A stretch of 64,000 nt of DNA from Streptomyces sp. NRRL F-5630 (GTDB taxonomy: Bacteria; Actinomycetota; Actinomycetes; Streptomycetales; Streptomycetaceae). Positions 48,454-57,178 of the stretch are shown here, in pieces. The stretch covers positions 62,001-126,000 of the forward strand of contig NZ_JOGO01000001.1 of the NCBI RefSeq assembly GCF_000719475.1, given 5' to 3'. The notes under the pieces are model-generated. The model was not told where the DNA came from. It worked only from the letters and a program-made list of their open reading frames with translations, and ran no database searches. The stretch's first letter is position 1. Every line of letters starts with the position of its first letter. The translations under genes and the position numbers were made by a program.

Positions 48454-49212
48454 TCAGGACACCGTTTCGCGGATGTCCTGGCCGAGGTCCTCGCGCAGGT
48501 CCGAGCGCAGCGGCTCGGGGAGCCCGGCGAGGTAGAAGTGGTCGCCCTCGTACACCCTCATACGGAACGGGCCGTCGCTGGTGGTGCGCCACAGTCCGAG
48601 TTCGATCGGGGTGACCTCCGGGTCCCGGTCGCCGGTGAACCCGGAGAGCGGGCAGCGCAGACGCGGGCCGGGCAGCGGGCGGTAGTTCTCGTTGAGATGG
48701 AAGTCGGCGCGCAGCGCGGGCAGGAACATCCGCATGAGGTCGCGCTGGCGCAGCACCTCCTCGGGGGTGCCGCCCAGTTCGGCGACGACGCGGAGGAAGT
48801 CGTCGTCGGGGAGCTTCGCGAACGGTGGTCGCCGTGCCGCGAGGTGCGGGGGGCGTCGTCCCGAGACCAGCAGCCGGCGTGGCGCGCGCGCCGGGTCGTC
48901 CTGGAAGCGGCGGGCGACCTCGTAGGCGATGGCCGCGCCGGTGCTGTGACCGAACAGCGCGTAGGGCCGGTCCAGGTAGGGGGCGAGTCCGGCGCAGAGC
49001 GGGTCGAGCAGTTCCTCCATGGACCGGTGGGCGGGCTCGGCGACGCGGGTCTCGCGGCCGGGCAGGACGACGGGGCAGACCTCGATCTGCGGCAGCAGCA
49101 GCTCCCGCCAGGGCCGGAAGAAGCCGCCGCCTCCCCCGGCGTGGGCGAAGCAGAACAGACGCAGGGGTGCGGAGGTGGTGGCGTCGCCGCTCTTGAGCCA
49201 GGTACCGGTCAC
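48454..49212 (-). CDS. type II thioesterase
   Basis: A 252-residue alpha/beta hydrolase of the editing-thioesterase family: FCFAHAGGGGGFFRPW near the N-terminus, nucleophile GHSTGAAIAYEVARRF, Asp in GDRDPEVTP and His in GDHFYL. It removes stalled or mis-primed acyl groups from carrier domains. The GTG at 49212 with GGAAGGA upstream is preferred over an in-frame ATG at 49293 that would overlap the NRPS end. It follows the NRPS stop by 43 bp and is the last gene of the hemoglobin-NRPS-TEII unit. Confidence 0.92.
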   Translation of the reverse strand: MTGTWLKSGDATTSAPLRLFCFAHAGGGGGFFRPWRELLLPQIEVCPVVLPGRETRVAEPAHRSMEELLDPLCAGLAPYLDRPYALFGHSTGAAIAYEVARRFQDDPARAPRRLLVSGRRPPHLAARRPPFAKLPDDDFLRVVAELGGTPEEVLRQRDLMRMFLPALRADFHLNENYRPLPGPRLRCPLSGFTGDRDPEVTPIELGLWRTTSDGPFRMRVYEGDHFYLAGLPEPLRSDLREDLGQDIRETVS

Positions 49213-49255
49213 CGCTGTCCTTCCGTCGGGTCGGGTCCGGGCCGGGCGGGCCCGG

Positions 49256-52200
49256 TCACAGGTCGGGGCCTTCCGCGGAGCGGAGCACGGCATGGCCGTA
49301 CGCGCCCGTCGCCGAGACGGCGTTGACGAGCGCGCGCAGCGGCGCGCCCGGGGTGGCGGGCGTCCAGGGCCGGGCGGTGTCGGCGACGGTGAGCCGGGGC
49401 CAGTCGGGCAGGGGGGAGCGCCGGGGCGCTACGGCGGTCGGGGCCAGTGTGCGCGCGCGCAGTTGCAGCAGCACCTTGGTGAGCTGGGAGAGCCCGGAGG
49501 CCGCCTCCAGGTGGCCGATGTGCGGTTTCACGGTGCCGACGAGAAGGCCCCCGGTAGTGCTGGGCGGGCGCAGGGCGGTGAGCAGGGCGTCCAGTTCGGC
49601 GGCGTCGGCCAGCAGGGCGCCCGAGGCCGCGCACTCGGCGTAGCCGATGTCGCCGCCGGTGAGTCCGTGGCGGTGCAGCATACGGCTGAGGGAGCGGGCG
49701 AGGGGGGCGGCGGCGGGCATCCCGAAGGGCCCTGGCCGCCCGGCCGCCCCGGTGCCGGTCGCCTCGACGACGGCGTGCAGCACGTCACGGCGCGCCACGG
49801 CGTCCCCGAGCGGGCGCAGCAGCAGGGCGCCCGCGCCCTCGCCGGGCGACCAGCCGCCGTCCTCGTCGCTGAAGGCACCGGCCGAGGGCCGCTCGGCCGC
49901 GAGGCCCAGGTCGCGCAGCAGCGCCAGGTGGTAGGGGTGGGCGACGACGTTGACGCCCGCGACCACCGCCGCGTCGCACTCCCCCTGGCGCAGGCTGGTC
50001 ACGGCCAGGTGCAGGGCGGTCAAAGAGGAGGAGCAGGCGGTGTCCACGGCGACGGCGGGCCCCTCGAAGCCGAGGCAGTGCGCGACGCGGGCCGGGAGGT
50101 CCGAGGCCGCGCCCGCCTGGCGGGCCGGTGCGCCCGCCCGCCAACGCGCCTCGCCCGCCTGGCGGTGGTCGTGCCACATGGTCGCCGTGAACACCCCGAC
50201 GCGTACGCCGCCCCGGGTGAGACCGGCCGGAGTGTGCCCGGCGTCTTCCAGGCACTGCCACACCACCGGCAGCAGGAGCCGTAGTTGCGGGTCCAGGTCG
50301 CGGGCCTCCTGGGGCGAGATCCGGAAGAGCCGGCCGTCGAATCCGTCGTCGCCGCGCAGGTAGCCGCCGTGGGGCCATTGCCCGGCCGGTTCCGGCGAGG
50401 CACCGGTGAGGGCGCTCAGCCGTCCGGCGGGCAGCGGGCCGAGGACGCGGCGCCCGGAGCGCAGGTTGTCCCAGAACTCCGCGAGGTCGTCCGCGCCGGG
50501 ATAGCGCCCGGCCGCGCCGATGACGGCGATGTCCGCCGCGGCCGGACGCGCCGCCGGTGCCGCCCCGAGGGCGGTTCGGGGTGCCCGCGCCGCCCGGTCG
50601 CGTGCCGTCCCGTCGTGCGCCGCCCCGTCGGGCGCTGACCGGTCGCCCGGCATCCGGTGGTCCGACGTCCCGTGGTTCGCCCGGGCCTCGTCGGGGAGGG
50701 GTCCGGCGAGGAAGGCGTGCAGCAGGCGCTGGCCGGGATGCAGCCGCAGGGCCTCGCGGACCCGGTCGAAGCCGAGGCTTCCCACGGCGCACAGGCCCAC
50801 ACCGCTCTCCTGCTGGCCGCTCATCAGCAACTGCCCGATGTAGCCCGCCTCGACGGCGAGGTAGAGCGCCGACTCCTCGCCGTACAACGGCTCGATGCCG
50901 CGCGGCTCGGAGACGAGGTAGACCTCGAAGGCCGCCCGGTCGAAGACGGGACGGTTGTAGGCGAAGTGGATGGTGCGGTCGAGCCCGGGGTCCGCGGTGA
51001 CGCGTTGCAGGGCGTGGTCGTCGGGCCGGTGGTAGTAGAGGCCGCCCGGTACGCCCTCGACGGCGCCCGGCTTGATGTGCAGATAGGTCTGTACGGCGTA
51101 GGTGTCCCCGGCGGACGCGTACAGGCGGCGCGGGCCGTCGCCGTCCGGCCGGGCGCGCAAGGCGGACAGGAAGCGGAGGAAGCCGTCGTGCGCGAGCGGG
51201 GCGTCGGCGAACTCGCGGTGAGTGGCGCGTGCCTGGTACCGCCCGGCAGGGGGCGGCGGGCCGCCGAGCCGCAGGAGCGGTTCGGCCGTGGAACGCCGCC
51301 GCAGGTGCCAGGCACCCGACTTGAAGCGGTCGCGGTCCTCGGCGGAGAAGAACTCCACTTCCTCCGGCGGTGTTCGCGGCTCCTCCGGGACGGGCTCCGC
51401 CCCGGCCGTCACCGGCTCCGGGGCACACTCCGCCTCGGCCACGACCGGTTCCGGCTCGCCCAGCGGCTGATGGGCGCCCTGCGCCGCGCTCGCCGGTTCG
51501 GCCCCCGGCCGCTCGGCGTCGCCCGCGAGGTGGCGAGCCATCCCGGCGACGGTCGGCTCCGCCAGCAGGGCCGAGACGGGGATGCGGCGGCCGTAACGGG
51601 CGCGCAGCGCGGAGGAGAGCCGCGCCAGCGTGAAGGAGGTGGTGCCCTGGTCCCACAGATCGAGCGTCGGGTCCAGCGCGGGCACGCCGATCAGCCCGGC
51701 CAGCAACGAGCAGATCTCCTGGGCCAGTTCGGCGGCGGGCGGGAACGTGGCACCTGCGGCGGGCGGCGCGGTGTCCGCCACGGCGGTGGCGGGCGGCGGG
51801 GGCGCAGGTGTCTCGGGCTCCGCCGTTCCGGGAACCGCCGCCTCGGGCGCCACCGTCTCGGGTGCCGCCGTCTCGGGCGCCGGGTCGTCCGGTTCGCCGG
51901 GTGGTGTCGGAGCCTCCGGTTCCCCCGGCCCGGGGAGCGGCCAGGGCAGGGCGTCCCTGTCCAGCTTGCCGTTCGCCGTCGCGGGGAAGGACGGCAGGAA
52001 CGCGGCGAAGTTCGGGACCATGTAGTCGGGCAGCGTCCGGGCGGCGTGGGCGCGCAGTTCGGGCACGGAGGGCCGGGCGGTGCCGGGGCGGGCGAGCAGG
52101 TAGGCGACCAGGCGCCGGTCCCCGCCGCCGTCCGGCCGGGCGACGACGACCGCCTCGCGCACGGCGGGGTGCGCGCGCAAGCGGTGCTCGATCTCACCGA

Positions 52201-55200
52201 GTTCGACCCGGAAGCCCCGGATCTTCACCTGGTGGTCGCGTCGGCCGAGGAAGACCAGGACGCCGTCCTCGCGGTAGGCCGCCCGGTCCCCGGTGGCGTA
52301 CATGCGCGAGTGCGGTCCGCCCGCGAAGGGCTCGGGGACGAACCGCTCCCGTGTGAGTCCGGGCTGTCCGTGGTAGCCGAGGCTGAGGCAGTCGCCCGCG
52401 ATGTAGAGATCGCCCTCCTCGCCGGCCGGGCAGGGCTCCAGGTGCTCGTCCAGCACGTAGTAGCGGGCGTTGTCGATGGGCCTGCCGTACGGGATGCTGC
52501 GCCACTCGGGGTCGATGGCGCCGACGGGGTACCAGTTCGACCACACGGTGGCCTCGGTGGCGCCGCCGAGGCTGATCACCCTGGCCGCGCCGAACACCTC
52601 GCGCACCTCGTCGGGCAGGGACAGCGGAATCCAGTCGCCGCTGAGGAAGACAAGGCGCAGGGTACCGGTGCCGGGACGGCCCCGGTGCTCCCGGAGGAGC
52701 GGCGCGAGCCGGGCGAGGGTGGTGGGCGCGGAGTTCCAGAAGGTGACCGGCTCGCGCAGCAGCGCCTCGACGAGGAGGTCCGGGTCGCGCTGCTCCGCCT
52801 CGTCGGCGATGTAGAGGCCCGCGCCGTAGCCGAGCAGTCCGAGGATGTCGAACACGGACAGGTCGAAGCCGAGAGAGGTGACGCACAGGCCGGTGTCGTC
52901 GGGGCCGAAGGCGAAGGTGCGGCGGCACCAGTCGAAGAGGTTGTGCAGGGAGCGGTGCGCGACGACCACGCACTTGGGGCGCCCGGTGCTGCCGGAGGTG
53001 AGGAGCCGGTAGGCGACCGAGTCCGGGCCGCCCACGGGCTCGGGGTTCCCCGGGTCGGGCAGCTCCGGGCCGGTGGTCCCCGGCGCGTCCAGGTCGAAGA
53101 CGTCCACACCGTCCGGCGGCTGCCAGCCGGGGCCGCCCTCCGACACCAGCAGGTGCGCGGTGCCGGTGTCCTCCAGCACGCCGTGGGCGCGGGCGCGGGG
53201 CAGCGAGGGGTCCACGGGCACATAGGCGCCGCCCGCCTTCAGCACGGCGAACACGGACACGGCCATCGCCGGACCGCGCCGTACGGAGATGCCCACGGAG
53301 GTGCCCTCCCCGACGCCGGCCTCGCGGAGCCGGTGCGCGACCAGGTTGGCCCGGCGGTTCAGTTCGCCGTAGGTCATGACGCCCCCGCGCCAGCGCAGCG
53401 CGACGGCGCCGGGGCGGCCGCGCGCCTGCCGTTCGAAGAGGAGGTGGACGGGGCCCTCGGCCGGGTAGGGGCGGGCGGTGTCGTTGGCGGCGCGCTGCAG
53501 GCGGTGGCCGGCGCCCTCCGCCGCGCCGGAGCCCGTGGCCCGGGCGGGAGTTGTGGCCCGGGCCGGGCTCTCCCCGAGATCGGCGTCCGGCTCCGTGCCG
53601 GTCTCGCGCGCCAGTGTGGTGAGCAGGTCGGTGTAGCGCTCGAACGCCTGGTCGAGCACTCCGTCCTCGAACCGCTCCTCCAGCGCGTCCCAGGCCAGGT
53701 GCAGCGCCTCCCCGTCATCGACCGTCACGCAGTCGAGTGCGACGTCCGTGGTGGCGGTACCGGCGGGGCCGGGGCGCACACCGGCGGGCAGGGGCCGGGC
53801 CGAGACGTCGAGCACGGTCGTGAAGACCACGGGCAGTTCGAAGTCCCCCTCCCTGCGGCGCCGCACGACGAGGGAGCGCATCGCGGCGAGACCGGCGCCG
53901 CCGCCGTGCTCCAGGTCGGCGGCGAGCCGGCGGTGGTAGTCGCGGGCGAGGGCGGCCGGGTCGGTGCCGGGTGCCGGTGAGCGGACCCAGGTCAGTTCGC
54001 TCTGCTCGGCGGGCCGCCGCGTGTCCGGGCCCGTGAAGCAGACCACGGCCAGCGCGAACGGCGCGTCGTGGACGGCGCCTAGGGCGAGGCAGTAGGCGGC
54101 GAGCAAGGTGGCGTCCAGGCTCACCCCGTGACGGTCCGCCCACGCCAGCAGTGCCCGGCGCTCCGGGAGAAGGCGTTCGCGGCGCCGGGGACGCGACGGC
54201 CCCCGCGCCTCGCGCAGCGGCGGCCCGGCGGGCAGCCCCGCGAGCCGGTCCCGCCAGTGCGCGCGCGCCTCCTCGGTCACCGGCCGGGGCGCGCGGGGCA
54301 GCCGGGTCGGGAGGGGCGGGGCCGCGCCGGGGCCGGCGTACCGGCGCAGCAGGTCACGGGCGAGCAGCACGATGCTGCGGGCGTCACCGACGAGGAGATC
54401 GACGGCCAGGTGCACGGTGGCGGGGCGGCCCGGTGCCCGGACCACGCGCAGGTCGGTGTGCGCGCCGCGTCCGAGCCCGAACGGCTGATGCGTCATGTCG
54501 GCGCGTACGGCGCGGTCCACCGCGTCGGCGTCCACGCCCTCCGGGACGTCCAGGACCGGTATCCGGAGGCCGGGGGCCGAGGACAGCACGCCGAGCGTGC
54601 CGTCGGCGCCGGTGCGCAGACGCAGCGCCTCGTGCGCGGTGACGAGTTCCCGCCAGCTCTCGCCCAGCCGTTCGACGTCCAGGTCGTCCACGTGGAAGCT
54701 CTGGTGGTACTGGCAGCCCCGGTCCGCCGGTCCGTCGAGCCGGGTCACCAGGTACGACTGCTGGAGTTCCCTGGCGGGCACGGCGGTGTCGGGCGCGGGT
54801 TCGCACACTCCCTGCAGCAACCGCCAGAAGCGGCCGAAGAGGGCGTCGGCCGCGCCGGGCGGGAAGAGAGCGTCGGCGACGTCCCAGCGGAAGTCCAGGC
54901 CGTCCTCGCGCTCCCGCATCTGGTGGTCGAGGGCGATGCCGGAGGTCTGGCCGACGGCATACCGCTCATGGCCGCTCATGCTGCCCTGCCCGGCACCGTC
55001 GAAACCGAGGTCGAGCAGGCTCGTGAAGACGACGGGCAGTGCGGGCGCGCCACCGCCGCGGGCGCGCAGTTCGCGCAGCACCTCGACACTGCCCGCGTGC
55101 GCGTGCGACAGCGCCTCCCACACGCGCTGGTGGACGGCGCGGGCGGCGTCGTCCGGTGCGAGCGCGGGGGTGTGCGCCTCGACGGGGAGCAGGCATCCGG

Positions 55201-56428
55201 AGGTGTAGGGCCCGACGAGTCCTTCGGCCGCGGGCGGCAGCCTGGGGCGGTCGGTGGTGGTCAGGACGAGGGTGAACGGCTCGTCCGCACCTGCCGGGGT
55301 GAGCGCTTCGGTGAAGGCGGTCAGCACGAGCGAGGTGGGCGAGACACGCAGTGCGGCGGCCCGCGCGCGCAGGCCCGCCCATTGGCCCGGAGTGAGCCGG
55401 CCCCGGCGCGGGGTGCGCAGGTGGCCGTCGAGGCCGGGCGGAGGCTCGGGCGGCTCGGCGCGCAGTACGGGTGGTCCGCCCGGCAGGCCCTCCAGCCGTC
55501 CGGCGGCCTGCGAGACGGCGGACCTGTGGGCGGCGGACTCGCGGTCGCGGGCGAGCGCGTCCAGGGTGTCGCGGAGGCTGAACGGCACCTCGGGCAACCG
55601 GTGCCGCTCGTCGACGCAGAGCCGCCACCAGTGGTGCAGCAGCAGTTGGGTGCCGTGGGCGTCGGTGACCGTGCCGTCGAGGCTGAGATGGACCACGGAG
55701 CGTCCGGCCGGTTCCCGGCAGATCTCGACCTGGAACGGCGGCCAGTGGCCCGGCGGGTAGCGGTGGTGGGACAGCCGGCGGCGCACGGCGCCCGCCTCGG
55801 TCTCCAGCGCCTTCGCGTCCGCCGCCTCGTGGAGGACGGGGTCGGGCACCCGCACGCTCTCCTGGACGCGCTGGCCACGCCCGACGCCGGTGAGCCGGAG
55901 GGCGTCGAAGTGCTCGACGAGCCGTCGCCAGGCGCGGGCCACCCGGCCGGGGTCCAGGCCGTCGAGCGAGAACTCGTGGTAGTGGTGGCAGCCGAAGGCG
56001 TCCGGGTCCAGTTCCGGGTACTTGCCGACGACGTACGCCTCCTGCATGGGGGTCGCCGGGACGGGTTCGTGGCGGGAGGCGGGGGCGGGGACCACGTCCA
56101 GGGGCCCGGCGGCGCCGTCGCCCTCCTCCCCGTCCGCGTGGTCGATCCGGCGGGCGAGGTCGCGCGGGGTGCGGCACTCCAGGAGCAGGGCGAGCGGAAC
56201 GTCGACGCCGAACTCGCTCTCGATCTCGAGCATGAGGCGAACGGCGGGAAGCGAGGTGAGGCCGGCATCGGCCAGGTCGGTGTCCGGGCCCAGCGGCCCG
56301 GTCCGGGTGACCAGGGGCTCAAGGATGCCGAGCAGCCGTGCGCAGGTGGAGTCGGCGGTCACCTCCGCGGGTGACACGGGGACGGTCACCTCCGCGGGTG
56401 ACACGGGAACGGTCTCGGCGGGCTTCAA
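49256..56428 (-). CDS. NRPS-PKS hybrid: PCP-Cy-Cy-A(Cys)-PCP-Ox-KS0 (N-terminal half of LnmI-like protein)
   Basis: 2,390 residues. PCP 25-95 (AGLTSLPAV). Cy1 121-533 with DGTVTD. Cy2 549-943 with DLLVGD; both fit the DxxxxD heterocyclization motif. A 974-1497 with LTSGSTGRPK, YATGD and NGKLDRD; its specificity residues read about D-L-F-N-F-S-L-V-W-K, close to the cysteine code DLYNLSLIWK. PCP 1565-1635 (GTTSFTLAR). FMN oxidase (McbC-like Ox) 1685-1915, containing YASAGDTYAVQTYL. KS 1963-2390 with Cys (DTACSSS) but ECAASGA where HGTGT should be, so it cannot condense. Expected product: an aminoalkyl-thiazole passed through the KS0 to the ACP of the middle PKS. The preferred start is TTG at 56428, with GAGGGGGAG just upstream. 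Confidence 0.92.
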   Translation of the reverse strand: MKPAETVPVSPAEVTVPVSPAEVTADSTCARLLGILEPLVTRTGPLGPDTDLADAGLTSLPAVRLMLEIESEFGVDVPLALLLECRTPRDLARRIDHADGEEGDGAAGPLDVVPAPASRHEPVPATPMQEAYVVGKYPELDPDAFGCHHYHEFSLDGLDPGRVARAWRRLVEHFDALRLTGVGRGQRVQESVRVPDPVLHEAADAKALETEAGAVRRRLSHHRYPPGHWPPFQVEICREPAGRSVVHLSLDGTVTDAHGTQLLLHHWWRLCVDERHRLPEVPFSLRDTLDALARDRESAAHRSAVSQAAGRLEGLPGGPPVLRAEPPEPPPGLDGHLRTPRRGRLTPGQWAGLRARAAALRVSPTSLVLTAFTEALTPAGADEPFTLVLTTTDRPRLPPAAEGLVGPYTSGCLLPVEAHTPALAPDDAARAVHQRVWEALSHAHAGSVEVLRELRARGGGAPALPVVFTSLLDLGFDGAGQGSMSGHERYAVGQTSGIALDHQMREREDGLDFRWDVADALFPPGAADALFGRFWRLLQGVCEPAPDTAVPARELQQSYLVTRLDGPADRGCQYHQSFHVDDLDVERLGESWRELVTAHEALRLRTGADGTLGVLSSAPGLRIPVLDVPEGVDADAVDRAVRADMTHQPFGLGRGAHTDLRVVRAPGRPATVHLAVDLLVGDARSIVLLARDLLRRYAGPGAAPPLPTRLPRAPRPVTEEARAHWRDRLAGLPAGPPLREARGPSRPRRRERLLPERRALLAWADRHGVSLDATLLAAYCLALGAVHDAPFALAVVCFTGPDTRRPAEQSELTWVRSPAPGTDPAALARDYHRRLAADLEHGGGAGLAAMRSLVVRRRREGDFELPVVFTTVLDVSARPLPAGVRPGPAGTATTDVALDCVTVDDGEALHLAWDALEERFEDGVLDQAFERYTDLLTTLARETGTEPDADLGESPARATTPARATGSGAAEGAGHRLQRAANDTARPYPAEGPVHLLFERQARGRPGAVALRWRGGVMTYGELNRRANLVAHRLREAGVGEGTSVGISVRRGPAMAVSVFAVLKAGGAYVPVDPSLPRARAHGVLEDTGTAHLLVSEGGPGWQPPDGVDVFDLDAPGTTGPELPDPGNPEPVGGPDSVAYRLLTSGSTGRPKCVVVAHRSLHNLFDWCRRTFAFGPDDTGLCVTSLGFDLSVFDILGLLGYGAGLYIADEAEQRDPDLLVEALLREPVTFWNSAPTTLARLAPLLREHRGRPGTGTLRLVFLSGDWIPLSLPDEVREVFGAARVISLGGATEATVWSNWYPVGAIDPEWRSIPYGRPIDNARYYVLDEHLEPCPAGEEGDLYIAGDCLSLGYHGQPGLTRERFVPEPFAGGPHSRMYATGDRAAYREDGVLVFLGRRDHQVKIRGFRVELGEIEHRLRAHPAVREAVVVARPDGGGDRRLVAYLLARPGTARPSVPELRAHAARTLPDYMVPNFAAFLPSFPATANGKLDRDALPWPLPGPGEPEAPTPPGEPDDPAPETAAPETVAPEAAVPGTAEPETPAPPPPATAVADTAPPAAGATFPPAAELAQEICSLLAGLIGVPALDPTLDLWDQGTTSFTLARLSSALRARYGRRIPVSALLAEPTVAGMARHLAGDAERPGAEPASAAQGAHQPLGEPEPVVAEAECAPEPVTAGAEPVPEEPRTPPEEVEFFSAEDRDRFKSGAWHLRRRSTAEPLLRLGGPPPPAGRYQARATHREFADAPLAHDGFLRFLSALRARPDGDGPRRLYASAGDTYAVQTYLHIKPGAVEGVPGGLYYHRPDDHALQRVTADPGLDRTIHFAYNRPVFDRAAFEVYLVSEPRGIEPLYGEESALYLAVEAGYIGQLLMSGQQESGVGLCAVGSLGFDRVREALRLHPGQRLLHAFLAGPLPDEARANHGTSDHRMPGDRSAPDGAAHDGTARDRAARAPRTALGAAPAARPAAADIAVIGAAGRYPGADDLAEFWDNLRSGRRVLGPLPAGRLSALTGASPEPAGQWPHGGYLRGDDGFDGRLFRISPQEARDLDPQLRLLLPVVWQCLEDAGHTPAGLTRGGVRVGVFTATMWHDHRQAGEARWRAGAPARQAGAASDLPARVAHCLGFEGPAVAVDTACSSSLTALHLAVTSLRQGECDAAVVAGVNVVAHPYHLALLRDLGLAAERPSAGAFSDEDGGWSPGEGAGALLLRPLGDAVARRDVLHAVVEATGTGAAGRPGPFGMPAAAPLARSLSRMLHRHGLTGGDIGYAECAASGALLADAAELDALLTALRPPSTTGGLLVGTVKPHIGHLEAASGLSQLTKVLLQLRARTLAPTAVAPRRSPLPDWPRLTVADTARPWTPATPGAPLRALVNAVSATGAYGHAVLRSAEGPDL
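56356..56409. repeat. two 27-bp tandem repeats, each with a palindromic core, at the NRPS 5' end
   Basis: Units 56356-56382 and 56383-56409 differ at one base. Each contains GTCACC-N5/6-GGTGAC. If the TTG start at 56428 is right they encode PVSPAEVT twice. If translation starts later they are leader DNA. Confidence 0.75.
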
Positions 56429-56467
56429 CGCTCCCCCTCGTCTCGGTGCGGTCTCGGCTGTGCCGGT

Positions 56468-56905
56468 TCACCACTGCCAGCGGCCCAGCACCGGGTACGG
56501 CGGCTGGAGCATGGGGTGGTCGTCCTCCTGCGAGGCCGTGGTGGTGAAGCCGGCGGCCTTCTCGACGTTGCGGGTGAACGCCGTGCGGAAGCGGTCGTCG
56601 TCGGGCAGCCCGACCTCGTCCGCCGCCCGGAGCATCAGGGCGACGAAGCGCTCGCGCTGCTCGGGCGTGATGCGCAGCCTGGTGTGGGCCCTCAACAGCG
56701 CGATGAAGCCGCCGAGTTCGTCCGTGAAGCGGGCGGGGCCGCCCAGCATCTCGGTGAGGAAGGCCGTCAGCCGGTCGGCGTGGTACGGCGATCCCGCACG
56801 GAACATGTCGCCCAGCAGGGGGTCCTCCAGCACCAGGTGGTGGAAGTGCTCCGCCAGCCGCCGCAGCGGCTTCTCCCCGCCGACGTGCTCGTACATCGTC
56901 GTCAT
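56468..56905 (-). CDS. truncated hemoglobin (group II-like)
   Basis: A 145-residue 2-on-2 globin: MYEHVGGEKPLRRLAEHFHHLV, the GGPARFTDELGG loop, then LRAHTRLRITPEQRERF with the probable proximal His at residue 74, and the family-typical tail ending VLGRWQW. It binds heme and O2/NO and may detoxify NO or supply O2. ATG at 56905, GGAGGG 9 bp upstream. It is the first gene of the NRPS unit (39 bp before the NRPS start) with operator site E 64 bp upstream of its start, which ties it to the cluster. Its biosynthetic role is unknown. Confidence 0.85.
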   Translation of the reverse strand: MTTMYEHVGGEKPLRRLAEHFHHLVLEDPLLGDMFRAGSPYHADRLTAFLTEMLGGPARFTDELGGFIALLRAHTRLRITPEQRERFVALMLRAADEVGLPDDDRFRTAFTRNVEKAAGFTTTASQEDDHPMLQPPYPVLGRWQW

Positions 56906-56968
56906 GCGTCCGCCCTCCGGTGTGCCGCTCGACCGGCCGAGACGGTACGCCCGGACGCTCACGGCCGG

Positions 56969-56986
56969 CTGCTCAACTTTGTGCAC
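56969..56986. promoter_or_regulatory. palindromic operator site E
   Basis: CTGCTCAACTTTGTGCAC: left half perfect, right half two mismatches to TGAGCAG; its N4 (ACTT) equals that of site C. It is 64 bp from the hemoglobin start and about 190 bp from the rightward gene at 57179, so it probably serves the hemoglobin-NRPS-TEII unit. It marks the right border of the recognisable cluster regulon. Confidence 0.68.
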
Positions 56987-57178
56987 GCCCCGGACGGCCG
57001 GGCCACCGGTGAGCCGCGGACACCGCCGCGCGCCCCTGCCTCGCCCGTCGCCGGTTCGTGGCCCCGTCGTCTTCGCCGCCGTCTCCGGCGACCTCGCCGT
57101 CCAGGCCATCCCCGCCCCAGGAAACAGCTGACGCTCCGTCGGGGAGGATGGTTGACCGGCCCGAGGGGGTGGGATTTC

